Source: Zygnema cylindricum (taxonomy: Eukaryota; Streptophyta; Zygnematophyceae; Zygnematales; Zygnemataceae). Taken from it: a stretch of 64,000 nt of DNA. The stretch covers positions 1-64,000 of the forward strand of contig JBBHKE010001855.1 in the NCBI GenBank assembly GCA_037447655.1. The letters run 5' to 3'. Positions within the stretch are counted from its first letter, which is position 1, and each line of letters starts with the position of its first letter. Position numbers and translations under genes: made by a program. This document shows, in pieces, positions 37,483-47,815 of the stretch. Under the pieces are notes generated by a model that searched no databases, had not been told where the DNA came from, and worked only from the letters and a program-made list of their open reading frames with translations.

Positions 37483-37855
37483 GACATGCCAAGCCGGAAA
37501 TCTACAACCGGCTTTATTCTGAAGATTGGAGATGGAACTTGTTGCTGGAGTAAGAAATTACAAATGGTTACACCTCAATCCACAATGGAGTTAGATCATA
37601 TGGCAGCAGCTTCCGCCTTCAAGGAGCTCCTATGGGTCAAGTCCATTTTACAAGAACTTCGGTATATGCAAACTAGTCCTCAGGCTATCAAGTGTAACAA
37701 CCAGGCAGCCATTGCAATTGCCTCTAACCTAAGCCATCACTTTAAGAGCAAACACATAGATGTTAGACTTCATTTTGTCAGAGAAAAAGTACTTCCAAAG
37801 GTCATAAAATTGTGTTATTTACCGGATGACAAGATGGTGGCTGACAACGTGTAGG
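37483..37855 (+). pseudogene. Element A RNase H, continuation after element B
   Basis: After the second GACAT the frame reads MPSRKSTTGFILKIG, then STMELDHMAA (STMEAEYMA in intact relatives), CNNQAAIAIAS, and ends at KMVADN. The usual MTKPLPAPK end and the polypurine tract are missing, so a deletion joins Pol to the next LTR-like region. Confidence 0.85.
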
Positions 37856-39083
37856 CATATGATCGCTTGCTGGAGTTGGATATGTTTTGCTTTTTCACGT
37901 GTATCAATGCTACACGACCAGTGTGAAGTAACTCTCCTCCCGAGGAGGAGAATTCCTTCACCCTAGATGATTTACGCGATCGAACATCCAATGGTCAATA
38001 CTTACGCCTCTAATATTGAATAATATTTATAGCTATCCGGTAAACATGTTTTGTCTTAGGCCTCGTCTCCATCAAGCGTCGACAGTAATGGTACGGATAT
38101 GTTTACTATCATTAATATTTCGTTAGCAAAAGTACAATAGAGTGTATTATACCTCTACAAAGACGATGTCAATAAAAGAATCTTGTGCAGGTTTAACAGA
38201 GTGGTTCCGACACGCGTCACGCAGTAGACAAGTGGAATCGCTGGATCAAACAGGATACTTCAGAAAATATATGGTGCAGTAATTTTGGAATCGTGCAAAT
38301 ATTTCGGAAGTGTATGGTACGGTACATTTCTATGATCATTGATTGGAACCGTGCGGATATTTCGGAAATAAATGGTACGGTACGTTTTTATGATCATTGA
38401 TTGGAATCGTGTCGACGGACGCGATTAACGTGGGACCATAAGTGACAAAGCATACCGTACGCACTCAAGTGCTTTGTACTGCACTACCACAGTCAGTTGG
38501 CTAGACTTTAGCAACCAACGCTGACTAAGCACCAGAAACATTAATTCTACGGTACACTATCTGTATAAATTTGGAGAACAGTGTTTTGTAGTTTAAGGTA
38601 ATATAAAACAGTGTTTCACTAATTAGCTTTTGGAAAGCAATAATTAAGTTTTTTGGAAGTACTCATGGTACAGTAACGTACAGGTTGGATACTTTGTTTG
38701 AAGTCAAGATAGTAATGTAGTACAATCACCCGAATTAGTGTAACCAATAGATATTCATTGTGAGAATATAGTTTAGGACTTAGCAAGTTTTGTATCATCC
38801 AATTTTGGGATTATGATATTCTAATGTCAGTTTTTTGGAAACTTCTAGACATCATATCTTATGGTTTACTGGGTCATTTGGCTAAAATTTTGGGAATTGT
38901 CAGTTAATTATGTTGTGTATCACTATGGATTTTTTGAGGCATACTGGCCTTTTAAGTCATATTTTTTATTAGTTAAAAGGTGGCTGTTGAATAGGTGTTT
39001 TGATAGTTTTTGTTGTTTTTCCATGTCTACTTCCACTACAACTGCTGGTTCTCCTCCTGCAACGGTGGTTGTAGAACAACAAG
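37856..39083 (+). repeat. Element A/G 5' LTR region (left border unclear)
   Basis: The right border is set by GAACAACA followed by a primer-site-like AGTTATGGGCC at 39084. A TATAAAT lies near 38562. Two near-identical 60-70 bp segments ending in TTTATGATCATTGATTGGAA (about 38280-38410) form a short tandem repeat. The gag ATG at 39023 lies inside the LTR. The left border could not be fixed because the preceding element A end is deleted. Confidence 0.55.
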
Positions 39084-39424
39084 TTATGGGCCTTTCGTGA
39101 AGAATTCCTATCTTCAATGGCCAAGGGTATGCGTATTGGGGAGCGATGGTTGAATTTTCGTTTGAAACTGCTGACTTATTGGGGGTCGTGGATGGCTCCA
39201 TTGACGAAACAAATCGGAGTTGGGCGAAAAAAAAATTCAATGGCAAGGAACCATCTCATTCTTTGTATTTCAGGAAATCTGGTCATGTCTCGACTGAAAA
39301 TGAAGAAGGCGAGCGAGATTTGGACATCACTCAAATCTTCTTTTGAAAAAGCGAATGTCCAAAAAGCAACTCTTCGTGGCTAGAAAAATTTGGGGATAGG
39401 AACTATAGTCGAGTATTCTGATAA
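39023..39424 (+). pseudogene. Element A/G Gag N-terminal fragment
   Basis: It opens MSTSTTTAGSPPATVVVEQQ, then VMGLS, a stop, and RIPIFNGQGYAYWGAMVEF. A frameshift leads to SEIWTSLKSSFEKA and a final VEYSD. This matches the first about 160 residues of the intact Gag of element F. It breaks at the start of element C. The missing continuation is what begins at 27706. Confidence 0.75.
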
Positions 39425-39561
39425 TGTTGAAAAGTGATATTTTAAATCCTACCTTTTTTCATGATCTTGCAACAAGTCACTGAGAATTGACAGGCAACCA
39501 TGGGTGCCTAAGACAGATGAGAAGTTAGGGAGAAGACAAGGCACCTGCAAAAGTTATCGCG

Positions 39562-39633
39562 ATAGGATTTGATCCGGTGATCTCCGGAGGAGGGTCGTAC
39601 GGAATAGTCGTTCGCCTTATCCGTTAGGTCATG
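39562..39633 (-). promoter_or_regulatory. Antisense tRNA-like module in C 5' LTR
   Basis: On the minus strand GACCTAACGGATAAGGCGAA begins the module and CCGGATCAAATCC follows as a B-box match. Confidence 0.6.
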
Positions 39634-39729
39634 GTGAATCAATACGTATATTGTATTGAATAAGTATTTAAAGATGAGTCATCGATATATTCCTTTTAAT
39701 GACTTACGGAACAAAACGAAACATGGAAC

Positions 39730-40585
39730 TGTTGTTTTACAACCACCGGTACAGGTGGAGGAGCAGTAGTAGTAGTAGAAGTAGACATGATACACTCTCA
39801 TAAGCTATCAAGAATCCTACCAAACAGATGTTTTCAAGTGCTCACCAAATATTATACAAGAAACCAAACTTCACAAAGCTCTATCAAATTATAGAGTTGT
39901 GTAAGCACTGACAACTCCCAAAGTTACAACACAATTGACCCGACAATACCGAAGATATAACACTCAGAAGTTTCCCAAAAACTGTCTGCAGTTTTACTAC
40001 TTGGAAGTCTGGATTCATAAAATACTCTAAGTCCTAAGTCTTATGCTCTCGGTGTTGTAACGCCGATATAAGTGCACCAGAGAGGTACGTCCAAAATCAA
40101 CCCACCTACTAAGATCTACGTGTTCCTACTCCTGCCAACCCAATCTATCATCGTAAAGTCAATATTACTTAGAATCTATATTAAGTGACTGTACAAATAC
40201 TCGTCGGCTAAATCACTTGTGATTCTTTTATGAATCTTGCCCGTTGACTTGATTCATATCAATCGGAGCTTCGTTGTCCCGTAACGAATCACATTCATAT
40301 CACTCGCGGCTGCGGTGTCCCGTACCGAATCATATCCAAGATAACAGCAGTTGCGTTGTCTGTACGCATCATATCCAAAGTAACCGCAATTGCATTGTCC
40401 TATCTGTGTCGCAGCTGCGCTGCTCTGTCTGCATAGCATCTGCGCTATTCCGTCTGCGTCACATTTGCGATGTCGTGTACTGCACTCAAGTGATGACGCA
40501 TGTCTTTGTGAAACTTACGCTACAAATTACTACCTTTCGGCCGTCACACTAATTTACTGAGACTTAAAGTTTTCCAAAATCAATT
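39730..40585 (-). mobile_element. Solo LTR (A/G family) nested in element C LTR
   Basis: Starts TGTTGTTTTACAACCACCGG on the plus strand, which is the reverse complement of the A/G LTR end including the Gag start region. It ends near AAAATCAATT. GGAAC is duplicated at 39725-39729 and 40586-40590. Removing the insert and one repeat restores the C LTR alignment. No internal region remains. Confidence 0.8.
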
Positions 40586-41410
40586 GGAACCTGTGGTACC
40601 ACACGAAATGCAGTACCGCATGAAATAAATGAAACAACATTTGATTTCGACGGCAGAAATTAAATGTCGCAATCAACGGCTCGCAAAGGAAGAAGGAATT
40701 GGAAACGGTCAACACAAAATTTTGACCCTCAGAATTCAACAGTCAACACGGAACATTGACAGGTGAATTTCAACACTCAACATTTATTCGGTGCGCCGTC
40801 AGATCAAAACGGCTGAAATTGATAGTCGGGAAAAGAACCAATGGCACGCGTGAGTGCCGGTTTGCCGGCAAGATTATTTGTCAGTAGTTCGGCGAAATGG
40901 AGGAAATGACTTGTGGCATCATCCTATAGGATGCTGGAAGAGAAAAGGGACAGAATGAACAACCAATTAGCCACGTGGTAGACCGAAGTGGTGCCGAATA
41001 TATCTCAACATAAAGTACAGCGGGTGTTGTACTTTCTATGTATAATAATTAGAGTCATTTATTTTGATTTGTTTAGAGTAGCTATTAGGAGGTTTTCAGG
41101 TATTAGACAAAAAATTTGAAAGTCCTCTCACCCAGAGGCCATCTGTATAAATATGTTGTCTTTGAACAGCCATAACTTAATGTTCAGTTGAGCAAATTCA
41201 GTGATTCTTTTTGCACCGAACTCAGGGGATTCGGTGATTCTTTTTGCAGCGAACTCAGGGGAGTCCAAGCTACACAAGGGTGTAGTCGGTCAGAATTTTT
41301 GCGTGCTAGGGTGGCACTTATACATTGCCAAAGTCAAAAGTGATAATATTATCCTACAGGCTTCATATAAGCTGGACATTCTGTGTACCAATGGAGGTCA
41401 CAGAGTTACA

Positions 41411-41426
41411 GGTTATGGGCCTACCC
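41411..41426 (+). other. Element C primer-binding site (half tRNA-iMet type), inside the Gag frame
   Basis: GGTTATGGGCCTACCC immediately follows the LTR. The first 11 bases are the complement of the initiator tRNA-Met anticodon loop and 5' anticodon stem. In the Gag frame these bases encode part of QVMGLPS. Confidence 0.65.
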
Positions 41427-42586
41427 TCCAAGGTGCCCATTTTCAATAGAACAAGGTTTATTTATTAGGAAACCATGATGAGGGGTGCATTGTTTGAAAA
41501 ACGGCTATGGAGCATTGTGAGTGGACGTGTGCGTCGACCATCCACTAGATTGGGAGTGCCGCCAGGGTTTGGAGGATCTCGATACACAAGAGAATCTGTG
41601 GGGGCAGAGGGGGTAGAGGATGTGGGGAGAGCATCGCGTCAGACATAGGGAAGGAGAAGGGGAAAGAGAAAATCACAGCGATGGCTAGTGGATCGACTCT
41701 TTTAGCAAATGTGCAGAAAACTGAGGCAAATGATACTGAAATCTGGAATTTCAACAATACCGTGGCAAATAATTTTATTCTCGGGCGTCTAACTCAGGAA
41801 ATTCCTAAGCCTCATCTTCATGTGGATAGGGCATACGAGTTGTGGGAAGCTCTTGTCAACATTTACAAACATTTACAAGAGTGATACGTTTCAGCAGCAG
41901 AAGCTGGCAGATCAGAAGCTACAGGTGTATGTATACAAAAGGGGAAAAATGTTAGGTTTATGTAATGACTTGGTTGGGTTATTCATGGAGTTAGAGAGTG
42001 TAGGGAAAAAGGAGAGTGAAAAAGAGAAGGTGAATACTTTGTTAATGAAACTCCCGTATGATTATGAGAACATTGTTAACAGGGTTTAGGATTTGCCAGA
42101 TCATCTTTCGATCTTGAACTCCGTTGTGGGGATGATTTAGGTTCGGGAAAGCACAATTGAGATTCGTATAGGAGGAAAGAGTGTTCAAGCATTGGCTGCT
42201 GGTACTAGCTGGGGGGATAAGGATTCGAAGAAACCTTATGGGAACTTTGGTGGAGGAGGAAAAGGAAACCATGACGGATCTGGACTAAGGACTCCGAAAG
42301 GGCTTTCTCATTTTTGTAAGAAGCCGAGACACTACATGGCGGAGTACACTAAGTTGACGGAGTTGAGATTAAAGGAGGAACCGATTGGAAAACCGGTCGC
42401 AAGGAAAAAAAAGGCATTTGTGGCAGCACAAGTCATGGAAGAGGATGTCGATGATGATGATGGAGAACTTCTCCTCAACGAGGAGTTGAAGGTGAAAGAT
42501 GAGCCGGAGATTCCAAGGAGGCAAAAGCGTGCTTTCGGTGGAGTGAAAGAAGCTCTTGAAAAAGGATGGATCATTGATTCAGGAGC

Positions 42587-42589
<3 letters not shown>

Positions 42590-42668
<79 letters not shown>

Positions 42669-42670
42669 AG
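42590..42670 (+). repeat. (TA)n/(TG)n microsatellite inside the protease region of element C
   Basis: About 33 TA dinucleotides followed by TG repeats replace the codons after the DSGAS triad. The frame stays open, giving an alternating Ile-Tyr tract before the CREKPLFTKMRKIP continuation. Confidence 0.9.
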
Positions 42671-45600
42671 AGAAAAACCATTGTTTACCAAAATGAGAAA
42701 GATCCCTACTGTAGAGATAGACTATGGGGATGGGAGAATAGTGACCAATAATTCAGTGGGATTAGTGGATCTAAGAGTCTTAGTTGATGGTAAGACATCT
42801 ATAGTCACTTTCTATGATGTTCTTTTACTTCCAGAGTTGAACAAGAATCTTATCTCTACGTCGGTCTTAGATGATAAGGGTTTTAAGACTAGTACTAGGA
42901 AAGGAGTCTTTGTTGCTAGCTATGAGAATGAAGTGTACTTCACAGCTGAAAAGGGTAGCCAATGAATGTTTAGGCTGATTTTGAGTAATGGAAAGACATA
43001 AGTTTACTATGCTGGTGTAAGTGATTTGATGATATGGCATAAAACATTGGGACATGTGCATCTAGATAGATTAAAGAAAATGAAGAAGATGGGTGTAGTT
43101 CAAGGAATACATTTTGGTGATAGTGAGACTTTGGATGATTGTAGTGGGTGTGCTCAAAGAAAGGCCCACAGATTGCCTTTTCCGAAAGCCGCAACATATA
43201 AGGGTGAAAAGGTCTTGGATTTAGTTCATACTGACATATGGGGACCGGCCAAAGTGCCATAAGTTGGAGGGAAAAATTATATGCTTACTATTACTGATGA
43301 TGATTGGTCTAGATACTCTAGAGTCTATTTCTTGAAAAACAAATCTGAGGCTTCGACTTATTTTAAGGAGTATAAAGCATGGAGTGAAAAGCTTCATGAG
43401 ACACCTATAAAGAGAGTAAAGAGTGAAAATGGGGGAGAATTCACTACTAATGAATTTGAGGATTACTTCAAAGAGGAAGGGGTTCAACACCAAAAGACTG
43501 TCCCAAAGAACCCAAAACAAAATGGTGTAGTCGAGAGACTTAATCGGACATTAAGTGATAGTGCTCGTAGTATGTTGATAGATAAAAAGATAAAGAAAAG
43601 TTTTTGGGCAAAGGCTATGAATTGTGCTAACTATCTCAAAAATAGAGTGCTTACCTCGGCCATAAAAGGCCAAACACTTAATGAAAGATGGACCAGGAGA
43701 AAACCTAATATTTCACACTTAAAGGTGTTTGGAAGTCAAGTGTTTAGTATAAACATAGAAAAATCTAATTCGAAGTTAGATGCTAGATGAAAGTCGGGAT
43801 ACTTTCTTGGGTATGATGAAAATGTAAAGGGGTATAGAGTTTATGATCTCGGAAGAGAAGACATAATTCTAGCAAAACACTTGGTAGCCATGGAAGAAGG
43901 AAAATCCATAGATCCCTTTAAGTACACTAAACCGGTCAAAATTAGAATTCAATCAGAAAATGAGTTAGATTCAAATTCTTCTAACCGAACTCCCGTTCAG
44001 CATGACCTTGCAGAGGAAGAGAAAAATCTGACAGAGAGTGATCCTCTCTTAGAGACACTACTTCCTATTCAAACCGAAGATAGACAGGAAATAGATGATG
44101 AACGTCCGGAGATGGACTCCACGGATAGGGGAGAAGATGAAGTCGTTCCGAGAAATCTGAGATTGCCCTCCATCCCAGCATCAAAATTTGAAAGAGGAAA
44201 GAGAAGTAACAAGAGACTTCAAGAGAGGCAAGTGAACAAAAAGGTAACTAAGATGTCACATTTTAGCGAAACCCCAAACTTACTCAGAGGACACTCATTA
44301 AGTAGTAGATGGGTGACACTCATTAATGTTGAGATGGCTTCCATTATGGAAGCAAACACATGGGAGATGGTGGATTGTCCTCCGGATATAAAGCCGATAG
44401 GATGTAAGTGGGTATTTAAGTTGAAACTCAACCCGGATAACATCATTGAGCGATATAAAGCCAGATTAGTGGCAAAGGGGTTCACACAGAAGGAGGGAAT
44501 TGATTATGATGAGACCTTCGCTCCGGTTGTTAGATTTCCCTCCGTCCAGATTCTACTTAGTCTAGCAGCAGCGGAAGACATCAAAGTGCACCAGATGGAC
44601 CTCAAAACCGTTTTTTTACACAGGGAAATAGAATAAGAGATCTTCATGCGACAACCGGAAGGATTTGTTTAGAAGGGAGAAGAAAGTAAGGTGTGCAGAT
44701 TGATAAAATCTCTTTATAGACTAAAGCAAGCTCCACGTCAATGGAACAAAAAGTTGGACGAGTTTTTGAAGAGTTTGCGATATATCCAAATCAGTTCGGA
44801 TCATTCCATCTATCTATTTGAGGATGAGGAAGGTATAATTTTCATTGCTATCTATGTGGATTATTTGCTTGTTTTGAGTAAATCAATGGTGAAAATTAAT
44901 AGGCTGAAAAAGGATCTAAAGAGTAGATTTGAAATGAAACACTTGGGAGAGGCAAAGTACATTTTGGGAATTCAGATGGAAAGAGATAGAGAGAAGAAAA
45001 CAATTAGACTAACTCAAAATGAAGCAATAGGGAATATGCTTGAAAAACTTCAGATGGATAAAGCAAAAAGTTGTACGACTCCCATGGACTTAAAGAAGGG
45101 TAATGAGGGGTGCTCAGAAGAGGGAGTCTTGATCTTGGATAATGAGTTAGGACAAGAGGAAAGCAAGTTCATGCAAACTATTCCGTACAGACAGGTTGTC
45201 GGTAGTTTGATCTATTTTATGAACTGTACTCGTCCTGATATTGCAGCAGCTGTGGGAGTATTAAGTAGGAGTCTGAATGATCCTAGGAAGAAAGATTGGG
45301 AAGCGGCCAAAAGGGTCATGCGGTACTTGATAGGAACAAGAGATTTGTGGTTGCATTTGGGAGGGGATAATACTGACATCACCACTTGGAGTGATGCCAG
45401 TTATGGGGATGCTCCGATGAGAAGGTGTACTTCTGGGTATGTGTTGTATGTTGGGAATGGGGCTTGCTGTTGGAGCAGCAAGCAACAAAAGGTGATTGCT
45501 CAGTCCACCATGGAGGCTGAGTATATGGCCTCTTGTTCGGCTGTGAAAGAATTGATGTGGGTGAAATCTTTGCTTCAAGAACTGGGATATATGAAGAGTG

Positions 45601-45847
45601 GAGTGCAAAAGATATTTTGTGACAATCAAGCTGCGATTGCAATTGCAGCAAATCCTAAGCATCACTTTAAAGCAAAGCATATGGATATTCGGATGAGCTT
45701 TGTTAGAGAGAAAGTTGAGAATAAAATAATTAGTTTGAAATATAGACCGGATAGAGAGATGGTAGCAGATATGATGACTAAGCCAGTTCCTTCTCCCAAA
45801 TTAGCTTTTTGTAGGGAGAAGTGTGGACTGAAAGAAAAGATAGACTA

Positions 45848-45861
45848 GAAAATAAGGGGAG
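45848..45861 (+). other. Element C polypurine tract
   Basis: GAAAATAAGGGGAG lies between the Pol stop codon and the TG of the 3' LTR, the usual plus-strand priming site. Confidence 0.75.
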
Positions 45862-46960
45862 TGTTGAAAAATGATATTTTGTATTCTACCTTTTTGTTTA
45901 GTCTTGCAGTTCTCATACTTGTCGTAGTCACTGAGAATTGACAGGCAGCCATGGCTACCTTAGACAGATGAGAAGATATACAGAAGACAAAGCTCCTGCA
46001 AAAGTTTTATTGACACAGCCAAGATTTGATCCTGAAACCTCTTGACATAGGCCGTACGGAATAGGCGTCCGCTTTATCCGTTACGTCTTTGATGATTCGT
46101 TGCATAGAGTACGTTTAATAATTATATAAAATATACATGGCGACATTTTTCCTTTTAGCGACTTACAAAATGAAACGAAACATAGAACGTGTGGTACTGT
46201 ACGAAATGCAGTACCGCACGAAATAAATGAAACAGACATTTGATTTCGACGGACGAAATTGAATGTCGCGATCAACGGCTCGCGAAGCAAGAAGAAAATT
46301 TAAACGGTCAACAAGGAATGTTGACCGTCGAAATTCAACGGTCAACACGGAAATTCGACCAGTGATTCGGCGCGCCGTCAGATCGAACGGCTGAAATTGA
46401 TCACGGTGAAAAGAACGGACGGCACGTGTGAGTGCCGGTATTGCTGGAACGACTATCTGGGAGAAGTTCGGCGAAATGGAAGGAAATGGCACGTGGCATC
46501 ATCCTATAGGATGCCGGAAGAGAAAAGGGACAGAATGCTATTGACCTATTTTTGCCACGTGGCAGACCAGGAATGGTGCCGAATATATCCTTACATAAAG
46601 TACGGCGGCTGCTGTACTTTATATGTACACTAATTAGGATACTTCACGTTGATTCGTTTAGAGTAGCTATTAGGAGTTTTCTAGGACTTAGGCAAAATTT
46701 GAAAAAGTCCTCCCTTTCAGAGGCCATCTGTAAAAATATGTTGTCTTTAACAGCCATAACTTAATGCTCGGGTGAGCAAATTCAGTGATTCTTTTTGCTG
46801 CGGACTCAGGGGAGTCCAGGCTACACATCGGTGTAGTCGGTAAGAGTTTTTGCGTGTCAGGGTGGCACTTATTCATTGCCAAAGTCAAAACTGCAAATAT
46901 TATCCTAGAGGCTTCATATAAGCTGGACATTTTGTGGACCAATGGAGGTCACAAATTTCA
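45862..46960 (+). repeat. Element C 3' LTR
   Basis: Starts TGTTGAAAAATGATATTTTG and ends GGTCACAAATTTCA. It contains the near-palindrome GGCAGCCATGGCTACC near 45945 and the hairpin GGACTCAGGGGAGTCC near 46804. Confidence 0.88.
46018..46090 (-). promoter_or_regulatory. Antisense tRNA-like module in C 3' LTR
   Basis: On the minus strand GACGTAACGGATAAAGCGGA (A-box side) and CAGGATCAAATCTTGG (T-arm and B-box side). Confidence 0.55.
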
Positions 46961-47815
46961 ATGGCTGCCTAAAGCTCACTAGAGAAGCTAGGGGGTGAAT
47001 TAGGTAGATTTACCCAAATATACTTGACGGACCAAGGAATTGATTTTGGTACCTACCGTCCGTAAAGTCAACCGTAGTCGGTAGCTTTGTCTGTTTAGTC
47101 TAGGACTAGTGCTAAGGTATATTGGGTTTGATATGTATTTAAACATGTACACGTAGGTTTTTCCATTTAACTAGATTACGATTTATAGGGCATATAAACA
47201 GTTGTACTATTAGTAACGGACGAAAAAAATAGTACGGACATATGTTTCGACGGTCCGTATTAAATATTGATATCAATCAGACGGCCGTGATTAGCGTCGG
47301 CTTCGCGGAAAGGAAAATTTGGCGATTTGCGGACTCCGCCACTCCAGATGACACGTGGCAATATCATACGGGTTTACGAAATCTAAGGAACTGGAGACAA
47401 CAAATCCGGATATGACAAATCTTGCATTATGGCAACGTCGTACACTATCCGTACAGAAAGAACTCAGGCATCTGTACTTTATTGTACGGTACAGTCTTCC
47501 GATTGGTGTGTACCTCATTACTAGGGGGTTTTGAGAGGGGTTTAGGACTTAGAATATTTTGGGTAGGTATTCGCCTCTTCCAGAGAGCATCTTGCATAAA
47601 AGGCAAACTTTGGCCAGCCATAACTATTAACTCAATTGACCAATTTCAGTGATTCTTTTTGCTACGGACTCATGGTAGGCCACGCTACACAAGAATGTAG
47701 TCGGTTAGAGTGTTTTCCTCCGAAGGTGGCTGCATTTCTAAAGGAAATTCAAAGTGGGGAATGTTATTTAAAACTCATATTCTAACTTTGCATTCTACGG
47801 TGGAACTGAGCACAC
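46961..47815 (+). repeat. LTR H: 5'-truncated LTR related to B/C families
   Basis: It begins ATGGCTGCCTAAAGC, the second half of the palindrome found in the C and B LTRs, directly at the C boundary. The tRNA-like module and the GTGATTCTTTTTGCTACGGA motif near 47650 follow in the same order as in C. The end near GAACTGAGCACA is estimated. No internal region of this family was identified behind it. Confidence 0.6.
47024..47100 (-). promoter_or_regulatory. Antisense tRNA-like module in LTR H (decayed)
   Basis: On the minus strand GACTAAACAGACAAAGCTAC and, after GGTACC, AAAATCAATTCC in the B-box place, followed by TTGGTCCGTCAAG as in the B LTRs (GGGTCCGTCAGG). Confidence 0.4.

Larger units (their letters stand above)
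39425..41410 (+). repeat. Element C 5' LTR, interrupted at 39730
   Basis: Starts TGTTGAAAAGTGATATTTT and ends GGTCACAGAGTTACA. Without the insertion and one target repeat it is about 1125 bp, close to the 1099-bp 3' LTR. A GTGATTCTTTTTGC plus GAACTCAGGGG segment is tandemly duplicated near 41201-41260. The Gag ATG at 41391 lies inside the LTR. Confidence 0.85.
41391..45848 (+). pseudogene. Element C Gag-Pol (decayed)
   Basis: Gag starts MEVTELQVMGLPSKVPIFN inside the LTR and meets a stop 25 codons on. The Gag knuckle region reads SHFCKKPRHYMAEY, with two Cys lost. Protease: WIIDSGAS, then the (TA)n tract. Integrase: MIWHKTLGH...CSGC, TDDDWSRYS with an extra Asp, SENGGEF and NGVVERLNRT. RT: KWVFKLKLNPDNIIERYKAR, KQAPRQWN, and YVDY in place of YVDD. 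RNase H: WSDASYGD, STMEAEYMAS and CDNQAAIAIA, ending at 45848. Stops occur at about 41466, 42066, 42963, 43261, 43788 and 44634. Confidence 0.88.
39425..46960 (+). mobile_element. Element C: full-length Copia retrotransposon with nested solo LTR
   Basis: The 5' LTR spans 39425-41410 including the nested insertion; the 3' LTR is 45862-46960. Internal Gag-Pol is decayed. The flanks differ (GATAA left, ATGGC right), so there is no target-site duplication. The left flank is Gag of A/G and the right flank is LTR H, which points to recombination between two C copies. Confidence 0.85.
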
